Source: DATLRC01 sp035534895 (GTDB lineage: Bacteria > Patescibacteriota > Saccharimonadia > Saccharimonadales > UBA4665). Taken from it: a DNA stretch of 64,000 nucleotides. A program made the position numbers and the translations under genes. Position 1 is the first letter of the stretch. Each line of letters opens with the position of its first letter. The notes under the pieces were generated by a model. The model did no database searches, had not been told where the DNA came from, and saw only the letters and a program-made list of their open reading frames with translations. The DNA is taken from contig DATLRC010000006.1 in assembly GCA_035534895.1 (NCBI GenBank), forward strand, positions 1 to 64,000, read 5' to 3'. Of the stretch, positions 23,486 through 31,359 are shown in pieces.

Positions 23486-24191
23486 AGGCCATACCCTCTA
23501 TTTTGGTGGGCATAAGGCGTCTGTCGTTGTAGGCCTTGGGAAGCATTTGATCGGGTGACCAGGTTTTGATGATCGTTTCAATATCGGTTCCCTGTTGGTA
23601 TTTACCGCTGAATCCATCATCCCGTCCTTCTCCGTAATTCCCGTCTACCGGCCCTGTTTCGTGAAAAACTGCTTGGGCGATTCGTTCGCCTACCGGAAGC
23701 AGTATGGTTTCTCTTTCATTGAGATTATAGATTTCGAGGGTTAAACGATTAATATAACCGGGATCAACCCAACCAGCATCGAAGCAAACTGCTATACCAT
23801 TGCGCCCCCAGCTGGAACGGGACTTTAACTCATAGGCCCCAGGGGGGTATATCCCAAAAAATTCGTGAGTATGGGCCAGTATGCGTTCTTTTGGTTTCAA
23901 AGAGATTACGGGGTGATCTAGAGGAATGTTGCTAACCGGTTTAACGCCGTTTAGCTTGGCCCATTGACCATGTGGTAAAGCCTTATAAGGGCCCTCAAAG
24001 TAGCGCTCAACATCTTCTTTGTCGAATGGGTTATAAATAACTCGGTCATTCATTCGTTCAATGCGGTAGTAATAGTAACCCAGTGATACGTCAAGGCTGG
24101 CATGAGCCACATGATTCGGATTAAATGGAATACAGACAATCCGTCCTTCATTGAGGGCTGCATTAATTTGAGTGTTACTGTAAACCCCCAC
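23478..24191 (-). CDS. dcd: dCTP deaminase / dUTPase-superfamily protein
   Basis: 237 residues, longer than the usual 175-200. The trimeric dCTP deaminase/dUTPase core is clear: KSRSSWGRNGIAVC, FDAGWVDPGYINRLTLEIYN, with the catalytic-type Glu in TLEIYN and the Ser/Arg of SRSSWGR. A longer N-terminal insertion (about 40-100) is present. It would supply dUTP or dUMP from dCTP, the substrate line for the fused ThyX-Tmk encoded just downstream (8-nt overlap). Whether it also hydrolyses dUTP cannot be decided from sequence. A GGAGG site precedes the GTG at 24191. Confidence 0.8.
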   Translation of the reverse strand: MGVYSNTQINAALNEGRIVCIPFNPNHVAHASLDVSLGYYYYRIERMNDRVIYNPFDKEDVERYFEGPYKALPHGQWAKLNGVKPVSNIPLDHPVISLKPKERILAHTHEFFGIYPPGAYELKSRSSWGRNGIAVCFDAGWVDPGYINRLTLEIYNLNERETILLPVGERIAQAVFHETGPVDGNYGEGRDDGFSGKYQQGTDIETIIKTWSPDQMLPKAYNDRRLMPTKIEGMAYE

Positions 24192-24272
24192 GTTTTCCTC
24201 CGATACGTTACTATCTTACATAATAAGCACGGGTTTATTCAAGTGTAAAAAGTACTACTTTAATTTATGTAG

Positions 24273-24287
24273 TAAAATGGTAGCAAA
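24273..24287 (+). promoter_or_regulatory. -10 box for a near-leaderless GTG start
   Basis: TAAAAT (24273-24278) is followed by 9 nt and the GTG at 24288. No ribosome binding site is seen. Confidence 0.4.
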
Positions 24288-25982
24288 GTGCAAAGTTTAA
24301 AAATCTATCAACAATTTAGCATACACCGTCGATTCCTGGTCAGATTTGTTAGCTGGCTGGTAGCTATTCACGGTATATTCTTATTGGCTATTGCTCTTCT
24401 AGATGCACTGGCAGCAGGTCGCACTTCACACCTAACGGGCCTAATTGTAGATGTCCATATTTGGATTGGCCTTAGTCTGGTCTATTTAAGTTCACTCTTA
24501 GTTCGCCAGAAACAAACAGCCTGGCTGGTGGCCGTTTTGGCTTACTTTTTTTTGTTGGGCCTAGACTCGGCTGTTATTCTCAATCTTTCAGACCAACGCC
24601 ATTTCCCAGTTATGCTGGCTGTTAAATCACTCCTTGTGCCGCTAATGGTTCTGATACTTTTACTTGGCCTACGCCGTGAATTCAAGGTTCGGAGTGATAT
24701 TCAGGGTTTTCGGTCTGCTCTTAAGTTTGCGGTTATAGTACTTTCGGTGACAATAGTATATGGCGTTTCAGGTTTTATGTTGCTTGATAAGTCTGATTTT
24801 CACCAAGAATTTACTATCACTGAGGCTTTGCATAGAACTGTTGACCAGTTTGACTTAACTACCACTCACCCAATTAAGGCCTATACTAAGCGGGCTCAAC
24901 TGTTTGCTGACTCACTAAGCTTCATTAGCTTTGGCTCTATCGCCTATATTGGCCTTGCTCTTTTCCAGCCTCTTAAGGCGCGGCGAGCTGACCAAACCGT
25001 TAATCGTCAACAAATGAGTGAATTGTTAGCCAATTATAAGGCTCCGAGTGAGGACTTCTTTAAGATTTGGCCCCACGATAAGCAGTATTACTTTAACGTT
25101 ACCAGGACCGCGGGATTAGCGTTCAGGCTCCATCATAGAGTAGCCTTATGCTTGGGAGATCCGATTGGTGATCCTCGGGATATCAAGCGCTTACTTAGTG
25201 ACTTTGCAACTTTTTGTCAAGGCAACGATTGGCTACCTGCTTTTATCCATACTGAAGCTAAGTATCAAGCAAAATATCAAGCTCTAGGTTACAGTCTTCA
25301 ATTAATTGGCCGAGAGGCTATAGTTGATATCTCTCACTTTCAGAATGAAGTTGCCAATAACAAGTATTTTCGGCACATTCAGAATCGTTTTGATAAATTA
25401 GGTTTTAATAGCGAAGTACTGGCTCCGCCTCACCACTCGGCTGTTATAGAGCGCCTGAGACAAGTTTCTAATGAATGGCTAGATCGCCCTGGACGATCTG
25501 AGCGAGGTTTTGTAATGGGCTATTTTAGTGAGCTCTATATGCAACAATGTAATGTAATGGTTGCCCGAGATGCTGCCGGCACCATTCAGGCATTTGTCAA
25601 TCTAGTTCCCGCCGAGTTTGACTCTGTGGAATTAACATTTGACTTGCTTCGTAGCACAACAGACAGCCCAACAAATCTAAATGACTATCTACTACTTAAT
25701 CTAATTGCTGAAGCTGCTGATCAAAACTACATCCGTCTTAATTTAGGATTGTCACCCCTTGTTGGATTAGACAATACACAAAGTGATGCAGGTCTAATTG
25801 ATAACTTTTTGCGCTTTGCTTACGCTAACGGTGACCGCTTCTACTCATTTAGTGGTTTGCACCGTTTTAAAGCCAAGTATGAACCGAATTGGAGTGATCG
25901 CTTCATTGTATATAAAGGCGGCGTCCGGGGCTTCTCACGAACTATGAATTCATTGATGAGGGCAATGCGGGTCAAACTTTAG
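24288..25982 (+). CDS. MprF-like membrane protein with a DUF2156 aminoacyl-lipid synthase domain
   Basis: 564 residues. About six hydrophobic segments lie in the first 230 residues (e.g. 18-42, 70-93, 101-127, 143-170, 209-228). A GNAT-fold DUF2156 domain follows from about 245: RVALCLGDPIGD, QAKYQALGYSLQLIGREAIVDI, GFVMGYFSEL and FSGLHRFKAKYEPNW. This is the layout of the C-terminal half of MprF/LysX-type lysyl-phosphatidylglycerol synthases, which transfer amino acids from tRNA to lipids and lower envelope charge. The flippase part is shorter than in MprF. The start is a GTG. Its end overlaps the convergent kinase gene by 11 nt. Confidence 0.75.
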   Translation: MQSLKIYQQFSIHRRFLVRFVSWLVAIHGIFLLAIALLDALAAGRTSHLTGLIVDVHIWIGLSLVYLSSLLVRQKQTAWLVAVLAYFFLLGLDSAVILNLSDQRHFPVMLAVKSLLVPLMVLILLLGLRREFKVRSDIQGFRSALKFAVIVLSVTIVYGVSGFMLLDKSDFHQEFTITEALHRTVDQFDLTTTHPIKAYTKRAQLFADSLSFISFGSIAYIGLALFQPLKARRADQTVNRQQMSELLANYKAPSEDFFKIWPHDKQYYFNVTRTAGLAFRLHHRVALCLGDPIGDPRDIKRLLSDFATFCQGNDWLPAFIHTEAKYQAKYQALGYSLQLIGREAIVDISHFQNEVANNKYFRHIQNRFDKLGFNSEVLAPPHHSAVIERLRQVSNEWLDRPGRSERGFVMGYFSELYMQQCNVMVARDAAGTIQAFVNLVPAEFDSVELTFDLLRSTTDSPTNLNDYLLLNLIAEAADQNYIRLNLGLSPLVGLDNTQSDAGLIDNFLRFAYANGDRFYSFSGLHRFKAKYEPNWSDRFIVYKGGVRGFSRTMNSLMRAMRVKL

Positions 25983-26727
25983 AAACATGGGAGTGATAAC
26001 TCTTTTGGAGTCGACCTTGGATCGTATCAATATAAAGTTGTTTAGTGCAACTTCTAAGGTCTTGGAGTGTCCCATTGTTATATACGACACAGTCTGGATG
26101 GATACTTGTCCGTTGTCGCTCGGTAATGTCTTGGCTATCGATAAACTCAATTTCTGATCTTACAATCTCAACGATGTAGCCACTCTGTTTTCTAATGCGC
26201 TCAGCGTCAGCCGGGAAGCGGACGCCACCTATAATTGCTAGAGCTGGCTGTTTGGGCATGACAAGCAAGCGTCTGATTATTTCATCGAACCAGATGCCCG
26301 GATCGACCTTTTGGACTAAGTACCCCCCAAGCCATTGTAACAAGCCGCGGTAAAGACGTTTATTTTGGACATTGATCGGAAAACTTTGGAGTTTCGAAGA
26401 GCCTAATTGATCTAGGAATTCAAATAACTTTTGATAATTTTCTGGGTCTTTGGCTAGTTGATCCTGGCTAAGCTTCAGTTGATCAAAGCGTACACTGCGC
26501 ATAACTGTCTCTTTCAAGATAGCTGGCAACGGTTGTAGCCAAATGTTAATTGCTTCTAGGTTGCTACTCGAAGGAGTTGTCTGGCTAGAACTGACTAAAG
26601 CATTGGCTACCTCGATGATTAAATGTGAACTCTCAGTTACTAGAGAATCATTTGTTTGGCCGGCGAGATAGCCGCCAAGGGTTGTTTTACCGTGACCAAT
26701 TGCACCGCAGAGCCCAATGATTACCAT
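25972..26727 (-). CDS. P-loop deoxynucleoside-monophosphate-kinase-like protein
   Basis: 251 residues. Walker A GAIGHGKT (8-15) opens the protein. RGLLQWLGGYLVQKVDPGIWFDEII and ALAIIGGVRFPADAERIRKQSG resemble the LQ-x-LG...W and D-x-R-x3-E-x3-I motifs of phage-type dNMP kinases. It may phosphorylate deoxynucleoside monophosphates for DNA synthesis, which would fit the nearby Tmk-ThyX and dcd genes. Other adenylate-kinase-like roles remain possible. TACAAT lies 6 nt before the ATG, so its mRNA is probably leaderless. Confidence 0.6.
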   Translation of the reverse strand: MVIIGLCGAIGHGKTTLGGYLAGQTNDSLVTESSHLIIEVANALVSSSQTTPSSSNLEAINIWLQPLPAILKETVMRSVRFDQLKLSQDQLAKDPENYQKLFEFLDQLGSSKLQSFPINVQNKRLYRGLLQWLGGYLVQKVDPGIWFDEIIRRLLVMPKQPALAIIGGVRFPADAERIRKQSGYIVEIVRSEIEFIDSQDITERQRTSIHPDCVVYNNGTLQDLRSCTKQLYIDTIQGRLQKSYHSHVSKV

Positions 26728-26739
26728 ATGCCAATTGTA
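26728..26739 (-). promoter_or_regulatory. -10 box for a leaderless start of the dNMP-kinase-like gene
   Basis: Minus-strand TACAAT (26739-26734) is followed by 6 nt and the ATG at 26727. No Shine-Dalgarno sequence. Confidence 0.55.
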
Positions 26740-26748
26740 ACGCAGTAG

Positions 26749-27687
26749 CTAAAGAATACTTGCTAAATCAATCTTTATCGATGGGCCCATGGTTGTCGTT
26801 AAATAAAGGGCCTTGATGTAGGTTCCTTTAACGCTAGCCGGTTTATTTGATCTAATGCTGCTAAGTACTGCTTTAGCATTTTCAAGCAGTTGTGCGGGAC
26901 TAAAACTAACTTTGCCAATGGCCAGATGAACAATACCAGTGCTATCAACACGATACTCAACTCGACCACTTTTGGCTTCTTTTACCGCTCTAGCGACATC
27001 TGTTGTAACCGTTCCGCTTTTGGGGTTAGGCATCAGACCTCGAGGTCCGAGTGTGCGTGCGTATTTGCCAAGTTTGGCCATCAATGCTGGTGTTGCAATT
27101 AAGATGTCGAATTCAAGATTGCCTTTCTCCAGTGCTTTCAACACTTCTTCGCTGTTGGAAATATCAGCCCCAGCTGTTTTGGCCGCTATCGCGTCTTCAG
27201 CTTCGGCCATGACAGCTACGCGAACTGTTTTACCGCTGCCTGAGGGTAAGACTAGATTGTCGCGAACGTTTTGGTCAGCCTGCTTAGGATCTACTGCCAG
27301 ATTGATATGCATCTCAATCGAAGCATCAAACTTCAGAGTGCTAGTTTTGGGTATAAGTAAACTCGCTTCATCAAGGCTGTATAGTTTGTTTGGCTCAATC
27401 AAAGACATCGCTTGGCGATAACTTTTACTGCGTCTCTCCAGCTTTGTGTGAGCAACCGTTTTGGCTTTTGGAGGCGTAGGGGTCACTACTTGTTGTTTGG
27501 CCTCAATTTTTTTGTCTTGCTTGGTTTGTTGAACTTCTGCCTCTTGTAGTGCCTTGGGACTTCGCTTGCCCGCCTTAGCAGTTACTTTTTTAGCTTTTGT
27601 CTTGACTTCTTCAGTCTCAGTTTTGACATTTGGCTTGATAACTTTTTTAGTTGTTGCTTTAGTGGTTGCCTTTTTAGCCTGGGCCAT
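26749..27687 (-). CDS. rplA: 50S ribosomal protein L1 with a Lys/Ala/Thr-rich N-terminal extension
   Basis: 312 residues against a usual 225-235. The first 80 or so are low-complexity and rich in Lys, Thr and Ala (KKATTKATTKKVIKPN and so on), probably disordered. The L1 core starts near residue 85 (YRQAMSLIEPNKLYSLDEA) and has KFDASIEMHINL, the LGPRGLMPNPKSGTV motif and ALYLTTTMGPSIKID. L1 binds 23S rRNA at the mobile E-site stalk and often represses its own mRNA. It ends the secE-nusG-rplK-orf-rplA unit. A TCCTT-type ribosome binding site (AAGGAG on the minus strand) precedes the ATG. Confidence 0.95.
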   Translation of the reverse strand: MAQAKKATTKATTKKVIKPNVKTETEEVKTKAKKVTAKAGKRSPKALQEAEVQQTKQDKKIEAKQQVVTPTPPKAKTVAHTKLERRSKSYRQAMSLIEPNKLYSLDEASLLIPKTSTLKFDASIEMHINLAVDPKQADQNVRDNLVLPSGSGKTVRVAVMAEAEDAIAAKTAGADISNSEEVLKALEKGNLEFDILIATPALMAKLGKYARTLGPRGLMPNPKSGTVTTDVARAVKEAKSGRVEYRVDSTGIVHLAIGKVSFSPAQLLENAKAVLSSIRSNKPASVKGTYIKALYLTTTMGPSIKIDLASIL

Positions 27688-27743
27688 ATATAACTCCTTC
27701 GTGGTTCAAGCGAGTTCCTAAAAAACTCTCCCACAATTATGAT

Positions 27744-27974
27744 TTAGCTTAATTGTCCGTAATCTTCGGCTGCTTGGGCTGAATGTAAAACTTCTGTAAG
27801 ATCGGGGTTCTGGTTGGTAAGTCCCGTCAGTTCTTGCTCTATATTATCGGCCAGGGGTTGGTTACCGCTGCTCATAGCTTCGGCATAAAGTTCGACAAGG
27901 CCTTTATATCGTTCGTTAAATTCTTGTTGACCGAGCTGACCTTGTTCTGTTGTTGGCAATTCAGGGTTTGTCAT
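27744..27974 (-). CDS. small hypothetical protein between rplK and rplA
   Basis: 76 residues, acidic and rich in Gln and Glu, mostly helical (QEFNERYKGLVELYAEAMSS, LADNIEQELTGL). No family recognised. It begins 3 nt after rplK stops and ends about 57 nt before rplA, in a position where most bacteria have nothing. It probably shares the operon transcript. Similar small orphans occur in the str part of the cluster (58582-58821, 60140-60403, 62516-63165, 63646-63876). Confidence 0.6.
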   Translation of the reverse strand: MTNPELPTTEQGQLGQQEFNERYKGLVELYAEAMSSGNQPLADNIEQELTGLTNQNPDLTEVLHSAQAAEDYGQLS

Positions 27975-27977
27975 TAT

Positions 27978-28409
27978 TTAGGCCTCAATCTCAACACCCA
28001 TACTGCGAGCAGTACCGGCAACCATTTTTTTAATACCCTCGACATTATCATTATTCATGTCGTTCGCTTTAGCGGTCGCAATTTCGTTCAGAGCCTGTTG
28101 AGTTAGCTTTTGACTGATCTTCTCGCTGTTTGGTCGACCTGATCCTTTTTGAATTCCTAGTTTGGCTCGTATTAAATCGTCGGTCGGGGGACCAACTACT
28201 CGGAAACTCATAGTGCGGTCATCATAAATTGCAATATGAACTGTCACTGTTTGACCGCTCAGTTCCTTAGTTTGTTCATTAAAGGGGTTAATGAAGTCCA
28301 TCATGTTGACGCCATACTGACCAAGCGTGCTTCCAACTGGAGGGGCAGCCGTTGCTTTACCAGCAGGTATTTTCATCTTTAAATTGGCCTTAACGACTTT
28401 TTCTGCCAT
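27978..28409 (-). CDS. rplK: 50S ribosomal protein L11
   Basis: 143 residues, standard. The N-terminal domain (KMKIPAGKATAAPPVGSTLGQYGVN) and the rRNA-binding C-terminal domain (KANDMNNDNVEGIKKMVAGTARSMGV) are well conserved. L11 forms the GTPase-associated centre with 23S rRNA. AGGAGA lies upstream of the ATG. It follows nusG by 100 nt. Confidence 0.97.
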   Translation of the reverse strand: MAEKVVKANLKMKIPAGKATAAPPVGSTLGQYGVNMMDFINPFNEQTKELSGQTVTVHIAIYDDRTMSFRVVGPPTDDLIRAKLGIQKGSGRPNSEKISQKLTQQALNEIATAKANDMNNDNVEGIKKMVAGTARSMGVEIEA

Positions 28410-28509
28410 TACATCTCCTAAAATTGAAGGCTTAACTATGTGGACAAAATGCTAGCCATACTTTTAACTTCTAAATAGTATCATGGATACAGAGGTGAAG
28501 CAAGTTATT

Positions 28510-29061
28510 CTAGACTCGTTTGACCTGAAGACTATCGAGTTCAACTGGTGTCTCACGACCAAACATATTAACCAGCACTTTAAGTTTGCCTTTTTGGGCG
28601 TCTATTTCACTGATTGCGCCATCAAATCCTTTGAACGGACCATCAATAATACTTACCACTTCCCCAAGATTGTAGTCTATTTTGTGTTTTGGCTGCTCAA
28701 GGCCCATTCGCTTCTGGATTTTCTCAATTTCATCCTGGCTGATGGGGGTCGGGTCTGCGCCACTGCCCACAAATCCAGTCACTGAGGGCGTATTGCGCAC
28801 AATATACCAGGCATCTTCACTCATCTTCATATGGACCAAGACGTAACCCTGGAAGATTCGTTTCTCAACCACTCGTCGTTTGCCGTTTTTGATTTCGATC
28901 ATTTTTTCTTTGGGTACAAGTACCTGGAAGATCTTATCTTTCATGTCAAGAGAATCTGCTCTTTGGCGGATTGACTCTGCAACTTTTTCTTCATATCCAC
29001 TGTAAGTATGGATTGCGTACCATTGTTTTGTTGTGTCGTAGCGCTTCTGAGTAGTCATCAA
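28510..29061 (-). CDS. nusG: transcription termination/antitermination protein NusG
   Basis: 183 residues, normal. The NGN domain (QWYAIHTYSGYEEKVAESI at about 12-30, then IFQGYVLVHMKM and WYIVRNTPSVTGFVG) is followed by a C-terminal KOW domain (VVSIIDGPFKGFDGAISEID). NusG binds RNA polymerase and couples it to Rho or ribosomes. It lies 9 nt after secE, the classical order. Confidence 0.97.
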   Translation of the reverse strand: MMTTQKRYDTTKQWYAIHTYSGYEEKVAESIRQRADSLDMKDKIFQVLVPKEKMIEIKNGKRRVVEKRIFQGYVLVHMKMSEDAWYIVRNTPSVTGFVGSGADPTPISQDEIEKIQKRMGLEQPKHKIDYNLGEVVSIIDGPFKGFDGAISEIDAQKGKLKVLVNMFGRETPVELDSLQVKRV

Positions 29062-29070
29062 ATAGTTCCT

Positions 29071-29478
29071 TTACTTTAGTAATAAATGCTTAAATATTTT
29101 ATCAAGTCCGTAGTCAACAACTGCCACTAAGGCTCCGAAGATAAAGGCGAACACCAAAACGGCTAATGTCAGTTGTCGGCTTTGGCGTCGTGACGGCCAA
29201 GTTACTAGCCTAAGCTCACGCCAACTGTTACGAAGAAAGCTCGGAAAAATTAAGCGTCCGATTAACCGTACTAGAATAACAATGCTCTTTAGCGGTTGGT
29301 AGTTAAAGATTTTGCCCAATAATGAGATCGGTCGGTTAGCTTTAGCCAGACCGGCACCAATTATACTTTTTCGAGTAGGCTGTGTAGCTAAGGCCTGTGC
29401 TTTATCGGCACGTTGTCGAACTGTTTCGGAGCTCCGCAAACGTCGTTTAGGCCGTTTAGTTGATTCGCTGCTTGACAT
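29071..29478 (-). CDS. secE: SecE preprotein translocase subunit with a basic N-terminal extension
   Basis: 135 residues against about 60 in most Gram-positives. The C-terminal 55 residues are a typical single-span SecE: SWRELRLVTWPSRRQSRQLT followed by a membrane segment at about 107-127. The first 75 residues are basic and low-complexity (TKRPKRRLRSSETVRQRADK), with a weakly hydrophobic patch near 55. SecE clamps SecY in the translocon; secY lies in the ribosomal cluster at 47626-49128. A hairpin with a T tract lies just upstream and may attenuate the operon. Confidence 0.9.
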   Translation of the reverse strand: MSSSESTKRPKRRLRSSETVRQRADKAQALATQPTRKSIIGAGLAKANRPISLLGKIFNYQPLKSIVILVRLIGRLIFPSFLRNSWRELRLVTWPSRRQSRQLTLAVLVFAFIFGALVAVVDYGLDKIFKHLLLK

Positions 29479-29497
29479 AATTTCCTAGCTTATAATT

Positions 29498-29522
29498 AAA
29501 AAACCTACATTATCTTGTAGGT
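29498..29522 (-). terminator. intrinsic terminator or attenuator before secE
   Basis: Minus-strand ACCTACA-AGATAA-TGTAGGT followed by TTTTTT. Promoter-like TTGACT-N17-TATCCT lies further upstream (about 29562-29534), so the hairpin would act as an attenuator for secE-nusG-rplK. A closer TTGACA-N16-TAATGT overlaps the hairpin and complicates this reading. Confidence 0.45.
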
Positions 29523-29573
29523 CACTATTGTCAAGGATAGCAATTAAGGGCTCGATAGTCAATCCAGGTTTGT

Positions 29574-29587
29574 TATAGTAGTTGCTA
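29574..29587 (+). promoter_or_regulatory. -10 box for a leaderless GTG start
   Basis: TATAGT (29574-29579) is followed by 8 nt and the GTG at 29588. No ribosome binding site or strong -35 box. Confidence 0.5.
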
Positions 29588-31078
29588 GTGGAAGTATATC
29601 TAATAGTTTTTGGCTGTTCGTTATTATTTGAAAGACTCATCTGGCTACCTCATGGATGGCGATTTCGTAGATTGTTGAGCCTTCTGGCTGGCCTATCAAT
29701 GTTCTTGTCAACAATTCCTCTTATAGTGCTTTATCCACGGGCTTGGACATTGCTTCTGGTGCTTATAAGCGGCTATCGGTTCTTTAATTTAATAAAGTTA
29801 GCACGGGCCAGATTGGTTGATGACTACCTTGAACGAACGACTAAGCTGACAAGCACAGTACTTATGTCGTATCAGGTATTAGTTTTGGCCATCCTGTTGG
29901 CTGTGGACTTAACAAAACCACCCATTTGGTTTAATTGGGATCTGGTAGCTAGTTTGCTACTGCTATCAAGTCTTATTTATCTGTTGTCTACTATTAGACA
30001 ACTTAAAACTACTGGCCCGCATTTAGAGAGTAAACTATCGACCGATTTTCAGCTACCTACCTTAACGGTTGCTATACCGGCTCGTAACGAAACAGAAGAG
30101 CTAAGTACTTGCCTGCGGTCTTTGATCGCCAACGATTATCCGAAGCTAGAGATTATTGTTTTTGATGATTGTTCTCAAAATAGCAAAACACCAGAAATTA
30201 TCCGTTCTTTTGCCCACGACGGAGTACGTTTCCTTAGCGGTGATGAGGCTGGAGATGGTTGGTTAGCTAAAAACTGGGCTTATCAGAGGTTAACCGAAGA
30301 AGTGAGTGGTCAGTTAATCTTATTTTGTGGGGTAGATACGAACTTTGAAACGAATGGTCTAAGGATGTTGGTTAGCCACATGCTCCGTAAGCAAAAAAGT
30401 ATGGTTAGTTTTATGCCTCGCAATGAACTGGCTACTCGTTGGCTCAGTCTGTTGATTCAACCAATGCGCTACAGCTGGGAAATATCCTTGCCTCGAAGGT
30501 TGTTTAACCGACCAGCCGTACTAAGCACCTGTTGGCTGGCCAAAGCTCAGCTGATTAGAGAAGCCGGTGGCTTTAAGGCTGTTGCCCATTCAATTGTGCC
30601 TGAAAGTTACTTTGCCCGTGTTGCAGCAGCTAAAGATGGCTACAGTTTTATACGCACTTCAGTTGTGGTCAGCCATAAATCGTTAGCCGATCAGCTGGCA
30701 ACTGCCGTACGGACTCGATATCCACAACTACACAAACGTCCTGAAATTGTTGCCTTGGTCTCCTTTGGAGTATTTGTGACACTATTGGGACCATTTATGG
30801 TGTTGCCGATAACCTTGGAGCACCGATATTGGCTAAGTGCAGTCTTGAGTGGCATAGCACTTGTTGGTATAGTAGTCTGCCATGGCTTGGTGGTCACAGC
30901 GACCTACCAGAGATTTATGCTCAGAGGACTGATTAGTCTGCCTTTTGCAGCAGCAGCAGACATACTTATTCTTCATTACTCGATGTGGCAGTACGAATTT
31001 AAACAGGTTATCTGGAAGGGTCGGAATATTTGCATCCCTGTAATGGGGGTCATTTCTCACTTGCCAAAGTTAACTTAA
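29588..31078 (+). CDS. membrane-bound GT2 glycosyltransferase
   Basis: 496 residues from the GTG at 29588; a TTG at 29582 is an alternative. Several N-terminal hydrophobic segments (to about residue 135) precede a GT-A domain: LTVAIPARNETEELSTCLRSL, EIIVFDDCSQN (DD of the UDP-sugar site), then ILFCGVDTNFE for the D-x-D-like position. Hydrophobic segments return from about residue 390. The layout recalls CrtQ-type and other processive GT2 enzymes that act on lipid or carotenoid acceptors at the membrane. The substrate is unknown. It is monocistronic by its own promoter. Confidence 0.75.
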   Translation: MEVYLIVFGCSLLFERLIWLPHGWRFRRLLSLLAGLSMFLSTIPLIVLYPRAWTLLLVLISGYRFFNLIKLARARLVDDYLERTTKLTSTVLMSYQVLVLAILLAVDLTKPPIWFNWDLVASLLLLSSLIYLLSTIRQLKTTGPHLESKLSTDFQLPTLTVAIPARNETEELSTCLRSLIANDYPKLEIIVFDDCSQNSKTPEIIRSFAHDGVRFLSGDEAGDGWLAKNWAYQRLTEEVSGQLILFCGVDTNFETNGLRMLVSHMLRKQKSMVSFMPRNELATRWLSLLIQPMRYSWEISLPRRLFNRPAVLSTCWLAKAQLIREAGGFKAVAHSIVPESYFARVAAAKDGYSFIRTSVVVSHKSLADQLATAVRTRYPQLHKRPEIVALVSFGVFVTLLGPFMVLPITLEHRYWLSAVLSGIALVGIVVCHGLVVTATYQRFMLRGLISLPFAAAADILILHYSMWQYEFKQVIWKGRNICIPVMGVISHLPKLT

Positions 31079-31089
31079 AGTTGTACAAT
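31061..31089 (+). promoter_or_regulatory. full promoter giving a leaderless transcript
   Basis: TTGCCA (31061-31066), a 17-nt spacer, TACAAT (31084-31089), then 6 nt to the ATG at 31096. This is the clearest case in the window of a promoter whose start point falls on the start codon. Its -35 lies inside the 3' end of the upstream GT2 gene. Confidence 0.65.
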
Positions 31090-31095
31090 GATTTA

Positions 31096-31359
31096 ATGGA
31101 ATCGATAGACAACCATGAAATTGACAATACGCTAGAAAACGACAAGCCAAACTTATCACTACTTAACAGAGGGCGTCGAGCCCTTGGTGGGTCGGTTCTC
31201 ATTGCAGCTGGAATATACCTTGGGACACTTTCTGATCTCCATGATTCAGCCAGTCTGTTTGGTGTTTTATCTGGAGCTGGTATAGTCGGTGGACTAGCTG
31301 CTTTGACAACAGCCGTTCGTGGACGTCAGATGACTAGCCCAAATTCGGAACAACAATAG
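31096..31359 (+). CDS. small membrane protein, two predicted spans
   Basis: 87 residues from the ATG at 31096, chosen because a complete promoter ends 6 nt upstream. The first 30 residues are polar (MESIDNHEIDNTLENDKPN). Two glycine-rich hydrophobic segments follow (about 36-52 and 60-76), and the C-terminus is polar. No family recognised. Its last 26 nt overlap the convergent histidine-kinase gene. Confidence 0.55.
   Translation: MESIDNHEIDNTLENDKPNLSLLNRGRRALGGSVLIAAGIYLGTLSDLHDSASLFGVLSGAGIVGGLAALTTAVRGRQMTSPNSEQQ

Noticed and set aside
31030..31095. Upstream extension of the small membrane protein at 31096
   Set aside because: It overlaps the end of the GT2 gene and lies upstream of the full promoter that ends 6 nt before the ATG at 31096.
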